Shown piece by piece: positions 1 through 7,632 of a stretch of DNA of 64,000 nt (the first letter of the stretch is position 1; each line of letters opens with the position of its first letter). Under the pieces are notes generated by a model. The model saw only the letters and a list, made by a program, of their open reading frames with translations. It did not search any database and was not told the DNA's origin. Origin of the DNA: Brevibacillus borstelensis (lineage in GTDB: Bacteria > Bacillota > Bacilli > Brevibacillales > Brevibacillaceae); contig NZ_RHHO01000055.1 of NCBI RefSeq assembly GCF_003710865.1, positions 1 to 64,000 on the forward strand. Reading direction: 5' to 3'. The position numbers and the translations under genes were made by a program.

Positions 1-105
1 ACAAAATCTCCGCATATACACAAAGCCCTCGGCATTGCCTACTGGCAACAACAAGGGCTGAAAAGCTTAGTGCAACGATATTCTCAAATTCGTCAAGCTT
101 GGTGA
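1..105 (+). CDS. ltrA: Group II intron maturase/reverse transcriptase, C-terminal fragment
   Basis: The first 34 codons of the window are open and end in TGA at 103-105. The peptide has a Tyr-Trp-Gln-Gln-Gln-Gly-Leu-Lys-Ser-Leu stretch and ends in Ile-Arg-Gln-Ala-Trp, the usual tail of LtrA-type intron-encoded proteins. Intron domains V and VI follow directly, as expected for a protein encoded in domain IV. The enzyme splices and reverse-transcribes its own intron. The start, the RT domain and most of the maturase domain lie outside the window, so I cannot judge whether it is intact. Confidence 0.8.
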   Translation, partial: TKSPHIHKALGIAYWQQQGLKSLVQRYSQIRQAW

Positions 106-176
106 ACCGCCGTATACCGAACGGTACGTACGGTGGTGTGAGAGGACGGGGGTTAGTCGCCCCCTCCTACTCGATT
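1..176 (+). mobile_element. Group II intron, 3' end (domains V and VI)
   Basis: After the maturase stop, 106-140 reads as domain V: a GCCGTATACCG arm, a GAAC-type loop and a GGTACGTACGGT arm. The GTGTGAGAGGACGGGGG segment follows, then domain VI (about 147-176), whose CGGGGG/CCCCC stem ends in CCTACTCGAT, the usual 3' end of this intron class. The 3' exon therefore starts near 177. It has no recognisable gene before the minus-strand Gre-like gene. The 3' boundary is inferred to within one or two bases. Confidence 0.8.
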
Positions 177-228
177 ATTGTGAAGGCAATCGCACAGTAC
201 GGAAAAGGGATTGCTGTTATTTTCAACG

Positions 229-669
229 TTACCAGTCGACAAAACGAATCGAGCGGACAATGACCTCCTGCGTCCCCATGGGCATTTCCAGACGGACCGG
301 CTCATTGACAGGATTCATCAGCAGTTGTCGACCTATAGGCGATAGGAACGAGATTCGTCCCAGATCGGGGTCAGTATGTTCCGGAAAGCAGATCGTCAGG
401 GACTCTTCCAACCCGTCATCCACGTATTGCAAAGCAACTTGCGATCCGATCACCACTTTGGGCAATAGGGAAGTCTCTTGATCTTTCGTTTCCTTCAGCA
501 GTGTTTCCACAGTAGAAACATATTGGTCCAGCCACTGATTGGCTTTTTGGCGTTCGTTGTGTTTACCGGCAAAATGAAGATCTAAAAAAGGAATGCGTTG
601 TTCGTCAAAGAAAACCAACTGCTCCACCAAACGGCGGTGCATGGAATTAGGCAGGGTACTACGGTTCAT
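229..669 (-). CDS. Gre-family (GreA/GreB C-terminal domain) protein with degenerate coiled-coil tip
   Basis: A protein of 146 residues. The C-terminal half (about 70-146) matches the FKBP-like domain of GreA/GreB: VVIGSQVALQY, then a FLSPIGRQLL segment equivalent to the SPIG/SPLG signature, then a final beta strand. True Gre factors insert a helical hairpin with an acidic GDLSENAEYH-type tip into the RNA polymerase secondary channel. Here that region reads FLDLHFAGKHNERQKANQW and lacks the acidic pair, so transcript cleavage is doubtful and a regulatory role is more likely. I chose ATG 667-669 because AGGAG (679-683) is 9 nt upstream. An in-frame ATG at 676-678 abuts the AGGAG and an earlier one lies at 714. 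Confidence 0.7.
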   Translation of the reverse strand: MNRSTLPNSMHRRLVEQLVFFDEQRIPFLDLHFAGKHNERQKANQWLDQYVSTVETLLKETKDQETSLLPKVVIGSQVALQYVDDGLEESLTICFPEHTDPDLGRISFLSPIGRQLLMNPVNEPVRLEMPMGTQEVIVRSIRFVDW

Positions 670-883
670 CGTATTCATCTCCTGTTCGTATTGGAATGAA
701 CCAACGGTCAGCAAAGTCTGCGAGTCGCCACGGTGTTCGCCTCATTTTCATGCATAATCCCCCCATATAATAAAAGGTGGCCCCTTGCTCCATATGCAGG
801 GGACCATACTTTCATTTTACCTAAATCCTAGAAAAAAACAACATCGTTTCCAGTTGGCACAGGCGCCTTGAAAAAGCAGACAC

Positions 884-925
884 AACAAAATATCCCCCGG
901 TGTCCTTGGCGGATACGGGGGATTC
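884..925 (-). terminator. Rho-independent terminator of the stalk/GH18-like gene
   Basis: On the minus strand, ATCCCCC and GGGGGAT arms with extra GTATCC/GGACAC pairing form a long hairpin at 892-925, followed by ATTTTGTT. It lies about 40 nt past the stop of the 966-2228 gene. Confidence 0.75.
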
Positions 926-965
926 CAATGAGTCTATGGAGCTCGCGTTGCTATCGTCATGAGGA

Positions 966-2228
966 TTATTGAAGAAAGGCTGGAGCAGCTTCTTTCATTT
1001 CGATGGATTGGGCCAAGCGAGCCTTTTCGGCCTCGGTGATGAGTCCGAGGCGCCATAGAGCGATGCCCTTCAATCCATGGCGTTTGGCCAGACCGACCTT
1101 GCTGTCAATTGACTGCTCGTCTTCGCTGGCTGCTGAAATTCCGAGCAGCAGCTTTTCCTTTGGCACGTGTGCCAGTGCCATCGTGATTGCTTCATTTACT
1201 TTACCCATCGGCTCGGGACGCTTTTCGTCCTCGTACGCGTAGGCCATCAATACGAGCTCATCGGCCACCTTGCCAAGAGAGGCGTAGTCATACCCCTGAT
1301 AGGAGCTGTTGAGGGGATGAAGTACGAGCGAAAGCAAAATGCCTGACTCATGCAAAGGTTTCGCCAACAACTGAACGAACTCGGTAAATTGCTGGCGGGC
1401 CAATGCGATATCGCCGCTCAGTCCAAGACCTTCGAAGTCTAGTGACACACCGGCAAACCCTTTTTCCTTGGCAAGCGAGACAATTTCAGCTATCGCACGC
1501 TCACGCAGACCGGGTTCAGACAGCAGGCGCGTCAGCTCTCCGGTGCCGTCTGTGGCAAACACCATGAGAGAGGGAGCCGTCCCTTGTTCTTTGGTGGCTT
1601 CGATGATCTTCTCGGGAGTGATGTCATTTGCCGGCTTCGGCCAATAAAAATCCTTCCCCTCAAGGGTAAGCTGAGCATTGCCGTCGATCCGGGCCCAACC
1701 AAACGCGACTGCATCAAACGCCGGGATATACTGCCGCTGCGAATAAGATGAAATCGCGTAAAACGCCGTGGTATGCAGCTTCTGGCGCGGTGAAGCAATC
1801 GAAACGGTCCGTGTGGCAGGCTCCCAGTTTACTTGCGCACCGAATTGCGTGCTGAAAAACTGCAGGGGGATCAAGGTGTGCCCGTTTTGCTCAAAGGGGG
1901 CGACGGGGAGCTGCGTGGCCACGCCGTTCACCATAACCTGCGGATTATCCAGCTGCATTTGTATGTGCTTCCCGTCCTTGTCCGCCGTAATCGTTCGCGT
2001 TTTGCCGTCCCACTGTACGTCAATTCCCAACGCTTGCGCGATTACACGGAAAGGAACCATGGTTCTGCCCTCAACAAGTCTGGGTTCAGCGGCAAAGGTC
2101 AGCGGATACCCATCCAGCAATATCGTGGGGGCGGACGGAGCTGTCGCGGCTTCGGCAGAAGGTACCAGTCCGTTCAACATGCCAAAACAGGCGAGTGCAA
2201 GCAAAAATGATCGTTTGTTCTTTTTCAT
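966..2228 (-). CDS. Secreted stalk-domain (copper amine oxidase N-like) plus GH18/YaaH-like glycoside hydrolase
   Basis: A protein of 420 residues. It has a signal peptide (basic MKKNKR, hydrophobic core, cleavage near AEA-A). Residues 33-150 hold two copies of the stalk domain, once called copper amine oxidase N-terminal: LLDGYPLTF...EGRTMVPFRVIAQALG and VNGVATQL...HTLIPLQFFSTQFG. Residues 155-415 resemble a GH18 TIM barrel of the YaaH/spore-cortex type, with YSQRQYIPAFD, then GVSLDFEGLG in place of the DxxDxDxE motif, and VLMAYAY. The acidic motif is incomplete (D-F-E), so catalysis is possible but unproven. ATG 2226-2228 is preferred because GGGAGAGG lies just upstream. An upstream in-frame TTG overlaps that site. 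Expected to act on the cell wall or spore wall. Confidence 0.75.
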   Translation of the reverse strand: MKKNKRSFLLALACFGMLNGLVPSAEAATAPSAPTILLDGYPLTFAAEPRLVEGRTMVPFRVIAQALGIDVQWDGKTRTITADKDGKHIQMQLDNPQVMVNGVATQLPVAPFEQNGHTLIPLQFFSTQFGAQVNWEPATRTVSIASPRQKLHTTAFYAISSYSQRQYIPAFDAVAFGWARIDGNAQLTLEGKDFYWPKPANDITPEKIIEATKEQGTAPSLMVFATDGTGELTRLLSEPGLRERAIAEIVSLAKEKGFAGVSLDFEGLGLSGDIALARQQFTEFVQLLAKPLHESGILLSLVLHPLNSSYQGYDYASLGKVADELVLMAYAYEDEKRPEPMGKVNEAITMALAHVPKEKLLLGISAASEDEQSIDSKVGLAKRHGLKGIALWRLGLITEAEKARLAQSIEMKEAAPAFLQ

Positions 2229-2358
2229 CGTATCCTCTCCCAACTTCTCTCTACTCGATTCTTATATCAGTCCATGGACATTTCTGCAAGATGAAAGTTT
2301 CTGTGGATATGTAAAAATATTAAGAAAACCGGAAAAGCGGCCGGGCTGCCCAAGCCGT

Positions 2359-2389
2359 AAAAAACCCCGCTCATACTAGTGGGCGGGGC
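2359..2389 (-). terminator. Rho-independent terminator of the FixH/YtkA-like lipoprotein gene
   Basis: On the minus strand, CCCCGCCCAC pairs with GCGGGG across a short loop (2365-2389) and a run of T follows. It lies 27 nt past the stop of the 2417-3217 gene. Confidence 0.85.
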
Positions 2390-2416
2390 TTGTCGCAAAC
2401 ATTCGAATGGCAAGGC

Positions 2417-3217
2417 TTATTGTACGGTTACCGAGAATTCCTTATGGTCATGGATCTCTCCCTTTTCCACATGCACCTTGACGGTGTACGTACCCGAAGC
2501 AGGGAAAGCGGCGTTTGCCGTCGTGTATTCGCCAGGCTGTTTTTCGCTGGCATCCACATACTGGTGCTTCTCTTCGCCTTCGCGCCAGATTTCAAATTTG
2601 ACCGCAGCTTCCGTCAAAGCCTGGTTGTCCTTTTGCACATGAACCGTCAAGGAAGCAGCTTCATTTGCTTTGATTGACTCAGCCGGCTGAAAGTGCATAT
2701 TGACAACGGCACCGTGATGGTGTTCCTCTGACCCGTGAGAGCTGCCGTGTTCATGCGCAGCCGAATGTTCCGGCTGGGAAGCCTGATCGTGCTCGTGCGC
2801 TGCATGAGAGCCGTCAGCTTGATCAGCGGCGCCTTTTACCGTAAAGGTCTGTGTTTGCATATTGTGAAAATCGCGGGCTGTCACGTGGTACATCACGTTG
2901 TATGCTCCTGGCTCGGCAAACGTTTTTTGGGCGGTGTAGACTCCTTCTTTTTGGAGTGTCGCCGGGATGGTTTCGTGCTGTTCCTGTCCATCCTTCCAGA
3001 TTTCGAATTCCGTTTCCCTGGCATCGTCGACAGGAGCACCGTCTTGGGTCACTTTTATCGAGAAGGTTACCGCTTCATTGGCTACGACCTCCTGCGGCTC
3101 AATCGTCAAGGCTACCTCAATAGGAGACCCAGAGGGGAGGGCATTCTCTTCTTTGCTGCAGCCCGCGCCCACGATCAGGGCGAGCGAGGCAATCACTGTC
3201 CATATATGTCGTTTCAC
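2417..3217 (-). CDS. His-rich lipoprotein with two FixH/YtkA-like domains
   Basis: A lipoprotein of about 266 residues with a signal ending in a LIVGAGC lipobox. Two immunoglobulin-like YtkA/FixH repeats (about 30-125 and 170-266) share NEAVTFSIKVTQDG / NEAASLTVHVQKDN, FEIWKDGQEQHE / FEIWREGEEKHQ and GTYTVKVHV-type strands. A His-rich linker between them (AAHEHDQ...AAHEHGSSHGSEEHHHG) is a plausible metal-binding segment. GTG 3215-3217 is chosen because TGAGGA sits about 8 nt upstream. An upstream ATG would add a non-hydrophobic leader. The domain is common in proteins linked to copper and cytochrome oxidase assembly, and the neighbours (thioredoxin, BdbC, CopCD) fit that theme. The exact role is unknown. 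Confidence 0.75.
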   Translation of the reverse strand: MKRHIWTVIASLALIVGAGCSKEENALPSGSPIEVALTIEPQEVVANEAVTFSIKVTQDGAPVDDARETEFEIWKDGQEQHETIPATLQKEGVYTAQKTFAEPGAYNVMYHVTARDFHNMQTQTFTVKGAADQADGSHAAHEHDQASQPEHSAAHEHGSSHGSEEHHHGAVVNMHFQPAESIKANEAASLTVHVQKDNQALTEAAVKFEIWREGEEKHQYVDASEKQPGEYTTANAAFPASGTYTVKVHVEKGEIHDHKEFSVTVQ

Positions 3218-3463
3218 TTGTACATCCTCACTTTCTGTCATCACAATTACGAGAAACCCCTGCTTTTGTCAAATTGCATCAAAAAGCGGACGGTTTCTTT
3301 TCGCTGGGGCAAGTATCCTGCCCGGCGGTGTGAAAAGTCTTTTCCTGCTCCCACAACATTATAGGCAAAAAGGGGGAGAAAAAGATGACTCAAACGGGCT
3401 ATTTCCCTGTTGATTTACAAGAGTGTTCACATAAACGCCACCTTTTTTATGCGAGAACAGGAA

Positions 3464-3486
3464 AGCCTCCCGTAAATTGGGAGGCT
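3464..3486 (-). terminator. Terminator of the bdbC-thioredoxin operon
   Basis: Inverted repeat AGCCTCCC / GGGAGGCT with a 7-nt loop, followed on the minus strand by TTTCCTG. It is directly downstream of the 3492-3959 stop. Confidence 0.8.
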
Positions 3487-3491
3487 GCAAG

Positions 3492-3959
3492 TCATTTTTT
3501 CTGTTCCTGAAACCATTGTTTCAATTCATCGGCTGTCTGTTCGCCGACCAGACGAGATACTTCTTTTCCATCTTTGTAGTGGAGAAGAGTAGGGGTGTAC
3601 TCAATGGCAAACGCATCCCAGCTGGATGCAAATTCGAGCAGGTTGTGCTTCTTGACATCCACTTTCAGCTCATCGGCAACCGGAACCAGGACGGGTGTCG
3701 TTCGCTGGCAGTGTTCGCAAGTCGGACTGTAGTAGTAAATGAACAGCTCTTCTTTCCCTTCCAGCTTTGCTTTCAATTCGTCAGGGAGAATTTGATTTCC
3801 GTAATTGGGGTCATCCAATTGAGCGATCGTAGCCGGATTCAGATTTGTTTTGCCGAAAGGATTTCCTTCTGCAGCTTGCTTGTTGGCCATATCCGAATAC
3901 ACGACGGCTCCGATCAGAAATACAGCAGCGATGACGGATAGGATAATGATCTTTTTCAT
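3492..3959 (-). CDS. Membrane-anchored thioredoxin-like thiol-disulfide oxidoreductase
   Basis: A protein of 155 residues. A single N-terminal membrane anchor (IIILSVIAAVFLIGAVVYS) precedes an extracytoplasmic thioredoxin fold (about 50-155) with the active site SPTCEHCQRTTP and the cis-proline region EYTPTLLHY. It probably oxidises or reduces cysteines of exported proteins. The bdbC-like gene lies 3 nt upstream on the same strand, so the pair looks like a DsbA/DsbB-type system: BdbC would reoxidise this thioredoxin with quinone. It is closest in layout to BdbA/BdbD-type partners, and I cannot assign which. The operon ends at a terminator at 3464-3486. Confidence 0.8.
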   Translation of the reverse strand: MKKIIILSVIAAVFLIGAVVYSDMANKQAAEGNPFGKTNLNPATIAQLDDPNYGNQILPDELKAKLEGKEELFIYYYSPTCEHCQRTTPVLVPVADELKVDVKKHNLLEFASSWDAFAIEYTPTLLHYKDGKEVSRLVGEQTADELKQWFQEQKK

Positions 3960-3962
3960 GCT

Positions 3963-4391
3963 TTACTTCTCCTTCCCATTGGTACGAATGAAAATAAGCA
4001 GTACGGTAATCAAAAGAAAAGCGATGAGCGCCAGGAACGGAATGGTGATAAAGCCTAGCCAGTTGATGTAGTCCGTGTTGCACGGGATGATTCCGCACGC
4101 GTTGCCGAGCTCATGCAGAGCGGGGACCTTCTGTACCAGATAGTGATAGAGTGAAATGGCTCCCCCGATAATAGACAGAGGCAGGGCATATCGCGCAATT
4201 CCGTAATCTTTTTTTGCGGAAGCGATCCCGAGCAAAAGGACCAGCGGATACATAAAAATTCGTTGGTACCAGCACAGTTCGCACGGAATGTACTTCAGCA
4301 CTTCCGAGAAGAACAAGCTGCCCCCGGTTGCGACCAGGGAAACCACCCAGGCTGCAAAGAGCGCTTGCTCCACTATACTCTCTCGTCTCAT
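3963..4391 (-). CDS. bdbC: DsbB-family thiol:quinone oxidoreductase BdbC
   Basis: A 142-residue membrane protein with four predicted transmembrane helices. It carries the two cysteine pairs of the family: CELC in the first outer loop (ECT residues 37-40) and the GNACGIIPC pair in the second outer loop. BdbC/DsbB proteins pass electrons from a periplasmic-side thioredoxin to quinone and so drive disulfide formation, which is needed for ComGC-type pilins and several exported enzymes. The partner thioredoxin is the next gene. The length is typical for BdbC (about 140). The start ATG at 4389-4391 has a weak GGTGTTGAT-type site upstream. Confidence 0.9.
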   Translation of the reverse strand: MRRESIVEQALFAAWVVSLVATGGSLFFSEVLKYIPCELCWYQRIFMYPLVLLLGIASAKKDYGIARYALPLSIIGGAISLYHYLVQKVPALHELGNACGIIPCNTDYINWLGFITIPFLALIAFLLITVLLIFIRTNGKEK

Positions 4392-4535
4392 ATCAACACC
4401 TCGCCCATTATCTTACCATAATTACATAAAGGAAGTGACTTATGTTAAGTAACAACTTGTGAACGCTGTTTGAACTTGCCTGTTTTCACCCACGTTCACA
4501 TATCGTTCAACCCTGGCCCCTCAAAGATAGCCCTG

Positions 4536-4550
4536 TTGAGTCATACTCAA
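4536..4550. promoter_or_regulatory. Perfect palindrome upstream of the DUF4198-like gene
   Basis: TTGAGT-CAT-ACTCAA is a perfect 6+6 palindrome with a 3-nt centre, 70 nt before the ATG of the secreted DUF4198-like protein and between it and the divergent bdbC operon. It has the form of a dimeric repressor operator. The protein that binds it is not known. Confidence 0.4.
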
Positions 4551-4619
4551 TCCAGCGGACGAGCCATATACTGAGACTGGATATCAAAGGAAAAACAATC
4601 GATCGGGAGGAACTCAACC

Positions 4620-5678
4620 ATGAAAAAACGAATGACGCTTATTCCTGCTCTCGCTTTGGCGTGCCTGCTCGCTGTACCGGCATCGGCACATGACGGCTGG
4701 TCGCAAACCAATACACCGATTGTCTCGGCTGGCGAGGTTTCGTACGTAGAGTTGCTGTTCGGAAACCACTCCAACCATCATGGCAGCTATCGCATCGAGG
4801 GCAAGTGGAGTACCGATTCTACCAAAGTATACGTTACCTCTCCGAATGGAAGCAAAGCAGATATTACCACGACTCTCTTTTATACGGGAGAAGAGAAAGA
4901 AGTGACAGAGCCGGGGAAAAACAACTATTACGTAGCTTCTTTTTCCGCTTCCACCCCGGGTGCATACATCGTGTCCGTGGAAGGAGACAGTCTCTTTCAA
5001 AATGCCGAGGTCTCCAGCCGGACATTGCGCAGTGCTAAATCCTTCGTCGCCGTCAGCGATATCCCTTCTTTGGAAAGAGTAAAAGAGCTGAAGGGCTTCA
5101 GCCGTCCGGTCAGCCTGGATCGGGCGGAGCTGGTGCCGCAGTTCAACCCGGCAGCGGTTACACCTGATCAGAAGGTGTCTGTTCAACTGCTGCTAAAAGG
5201 GAAGCCGCTTGCAAACTCGGAAATTACCCTGATCCGCCGCAGCACCAGTGATGCGGCCATCTACAAGACAGATGCAAATGGCACGATTGCCTTTACGACT
5301 GGCCCGGCTGACTATTATCTGCTCCGGGCGAAACCGGCTACCGATGAAAAAGTGGCAGGTCAATACGATACAACCAATTACGAGGCAACCATGACCTTTT
5401 CCGTCCAGAACGGGAAGTTTTCCCTCCCGGCGCAAAAGGCGAAGGGTGCGCAGCCGCTCGTCTATATCAACGGCAAGCTGACTGACGTGTCCGGGCTGAC
5501 ATCGGCTGACGGGAAGACGACTGTACCAGCTACATTCGTGAAAACGGCTTTGAATCCTGCTTATCAGGGAACCGGCCAGGTGGATTTGCGGAAAGCCGCA
5601 ATGGAAGCAGGAGCGACAGTCGAAGTATTGGCACCGATCGGCACTTTGCCGGAAGCGATTGTCATCACGAAGAAATAA
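4620..5678 (+). CDS. Secreted DUF4198-like protein with a C-terminal stalk-like segment
   Basis: A protein of 352 residues with a clear Sec signal (MKKRMTLIPALALACLLAVPASA). Cleavage after ASA would leave a mature protein starting HDGW. The body (24-260) resembles the DUF4198 family of extracellular beta-rich proteins, some linked to nickel or other metals: it has HSNHHGSYRIEGKW, AELVPQFNP and LLKGKPLANSEITL. The last 75 residues (PLVYINGKLTDVSG...TTVPATFVKTAL) look like half of a stalk/copper-amine-oxidase-N domain. The mature N-terminal His and the HSNHH cluster suggest metal binding. RBS GGGAGGAAC is 8 nt upstream. A terminator follows and the CopC-CopD gene is next. Confidence 0.65.
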   Translation: MKKRMTLIPALALACLLAVPASAHDGWSQTNTPIVSAGEVSYVELLFGNHSNHHGSYRIEGKWSTDSTKVYVTSPNGSKADITTTLFYTGEEKEVTEPGKNNYYVASFSASTPGAYIVSVEGDSLFQNAEVSSRTLRSAKSFVAVSDIPSLERVKELKGFSRPVSLDRAELVPQFNPAAVTPDQKVSVQLLLKGKPLANSEITLIRRSTSDAAIYKTDANGTIAFTTGPADYYLLRAKPATDEKVAGQYDTTNYEATMTFSVQNGKFSLPAQKAKGAQPLVYINGKLTDVSGLTSADGKTTVPATFVKTALNPAYQGTGQVDLRKAAMEAGATVEVLAPIGTLPEAIVITKK

Positions 5679-5697
5679 GCAGCGATAGCCAATCGGA

Positions 5698-5729
5698 AAA
5701 AGCCGTCGAAAGTTTTTCGGCGGCTTTCT
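5698..5729 (+). terminator. Rho-independent terminator after the DUF4198-like gene
   Basis: AAAGCCGTCGAAA pairs with TTTCGGCGGCTTT around a short loop and ends in TTTCT. It separates the DUF4198-like gene from the copC-copD gene. Confidence 0.75.
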
Positions 5730-5799
5730 AGTCGTCTTCTCTGCCGGAAGCTATTTCTCGGCGGCGAAAGGGCTTGGCAAATGGAAAGGGGAACAACGT

Positions 5800-7632
5800 A
5801 TGAAAAGATGGCTCCTTTACTTCTGTCTGTGTGTATGCATGGTGTGCAGTGTTCCGTCATTTGTGTACGCTCATGCCAATGTGGATCAATCCTCGCCACA
5901 GCAGGAGTCAGAGCTGCAAACCTCGCCGAAGGAGATACGGATATCCTTCACGGAGGAAATCAATGCAAATGTGAGCTCGCTCGTTTTGAAAACAGAGCAG
6001 GGAGAGGTCGTACCGGGTACGTTTCGGGCAGAGGGAAAAAAGACGCTCGTGATGCCGGTCTCTTCCTTGAAAAACGGTATATACCGTGTGGAATGGCAAG
6101 TGTTGTCGGTAGATACTCATGTTACGGAAGGCTCGTTCCGATTCGCTGTAGGAGTACCGCTGCCCAAACATCGTCCGGCTGATACGGTCTCCCTGGACGG
6201 GGACGAGACGACTGAAGCTGCTGTTCCGCCGCCCACTGCTCTTCCGGCACAGGAACAGGAAGCTTTGAATCAGTCAAAAAACGGACCGGCTAAACAAAAC
6301 GAGAGCGCTTCGGCAGCGACGGAAAAAACAAAAGGCTCAAAAAGTGAAGAGAAGGCCGCTCCTTACGCCGATTCAAAGGCTGCCAGCCCGCAACAAGAAG
6401 TGAAAAAAGCTCCCGTTGACAGCCAAGATGCCAGGCAATCGCAAAATACAGGATCTTCACAGCTTGCAGCCCCGGGTACAGCAGGGCAGTCCTCTTCAGC
6501 GGAAGCGGATAAAAACTCCGTAAAAGCGGAACAGACATCTCCCGCCGACGAAGCCGGTCAAGCCCCATCGGTGTCCATTTCGGGGGTTCAGGCAAATAAC
6601 GGACAGCAGCCTTCCGTAACCGTTGGAAAAGGAAATGGCTCCTCGGATGCCCAGGTTACAAAAGGGGAAAGCGGCGTAGAAATTGTCGCCGACAAGTTTG
6701 CCTCCCCGGAAGACCATAACCACGAGGCTCATGAGGCATGGAACAGATGGCTGCGGATGGCAGATGTGCTCGTTGCGGGAGGCTTAGGCATTTTGGTGTT
6801 TCTCTCCAGGTGGGAAGGGTTTGTCCGGGCCATCGACACCAAGTGGCTCCACAGCAGAAAGGTCAAGCTGATCATCTGGCTGGCCATGCTCTTTTTTGCG
6901 GTGAGCGGTGCCGTAAGAATCTGCCTTTTGGCTGACATGCTTCGCTTGCCGGGAGGCTTTGGGGAAAACATGCTGACGCTGCTTCGTGAAACGATGACAG
7001 GCACGATCGGATGGATTCGGCCCCTGCTCTGCTTCCTGCTTCTTCTGGCAGTGCGCTATACGGCTCATTTCCGGTGGGGAAGTACGATAGCAGTCATCGC
7101 CCTGTTTTGCACGTTCCCATTGACGGGTCACGCCATGGCAGGACAGGAGAGATTTGCTTCGATGACCTCTGACGTTCTCCATATGGCGGCGGCAGTCATC
7201 TGGATGGGGGGCTTGTCTGGATTGACGGTATTGTCATTCCGGCTCGCCATGAATCCCGATGGGCTGATTGCCATGCACAAATTGATGAGCCAATTCGCCC
7301 AGTTGGCACTGTATTCGGTCGCAGTCATTTCCGGGACAGGCATTGTCCTCGGGCTGCTCCGCTTCTCACAGCTCCAGCAGCTGGCGACCACTTCGTACGG
7401 GCTCATCCTGACCGCCAAGATCGGCGCGTTTTTGCTGGCGCTACTCATCGCCGCATTCCATCGCGGACGGGTAATGCCCAGACTGACCGTGCTTTCCGGA
7501 TTGCAGGAAAAAGACGCTCTCCGCTTGGCGAAGAAGCTGTCCTGGACGCTGCGCCTTGATCTCATCATTGTCTTGGCGGCCTTGATATTGGCGGGTCTGC
7601 TCTCGGCAACTCCCCCGCCGATCATTCGTTAA
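5800..7632 (+). CDS. Copper resistance/uptake protein, CopC-CopD fusion with long disordered linker
   Basis: A protein of 610 residues. After the signal peptide (cleavage at VYA-H) the CopC domain (25-122) starts with HANVDQSSP and ends in VDTHVTEGSFRFAVG. These supply the mature N-terminal His and the Asp-x-His copper ligands of CopC. Residues 125-305 form a Ser/Ala/Gln/Lys-rich linker with no predicted fold. Then comes DHNHEAHEAWNRW and a CopD membrane domain with about eight helices (310-605). The order is as in Bacillus YcnJ, which is involved in copper acquisition, but the linker is much longer. RBS AAAGGGGA is 7 nt before the ATG. The last 4 nt overlap the end of the convergent phosphatase gene. 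Confidence 0.85.
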   Translation: MKRWLLYFCLCVCMVCSVPSFVYAHANVDQSSPQQESELQTSPKEIRISFTEEINANVSSLVLKTEQGEVVPGTFRAEGKKTLVMPVSSLKNGIYRVEWQVLSVDTHVTEGSFRFAVGVPLPKHRPADTVSLDGDETTEAAVPPPTALPAQEQEALNQSKNGPAKQNESASAATEKTKGSKSEEKAAPYADSKAASPQQEVKKAPVDSQDARQSQNTGSSQLAAPGTAGQSSSAEADKNSVKAEQTSPADEAGQAPSVSISGVQANNGQQPSVTVGKGNGSSDAQVTKGESGVEIVADKFASPEDHNHEAHEAWNRWLRMADVLVAGGLGILVFLSRWEGFVRAIDTKWLHSRKVKLIIWLAMLFFAVSGAVRICLLADMLRLPGGFGENMLTLLRETMTGTIGWIRPLLCFLLLLAVRYTAHFRWGSTIAVIALFCTFPLTGHAMAGQERFASMTSDVLHMAAAVIWMGGLSGLTVLSFRLAMNPDGLIAMHKLMSQFAQLALYSVAVISGTGIVLGLLRFSQLQQLATTSYGLILTAKIGAFLLALLIAAFHRGRVMPRLTVLSGLQEKDALRLAKKLSWTLRLDLIIVLAALILAGLLSATPPPIIR

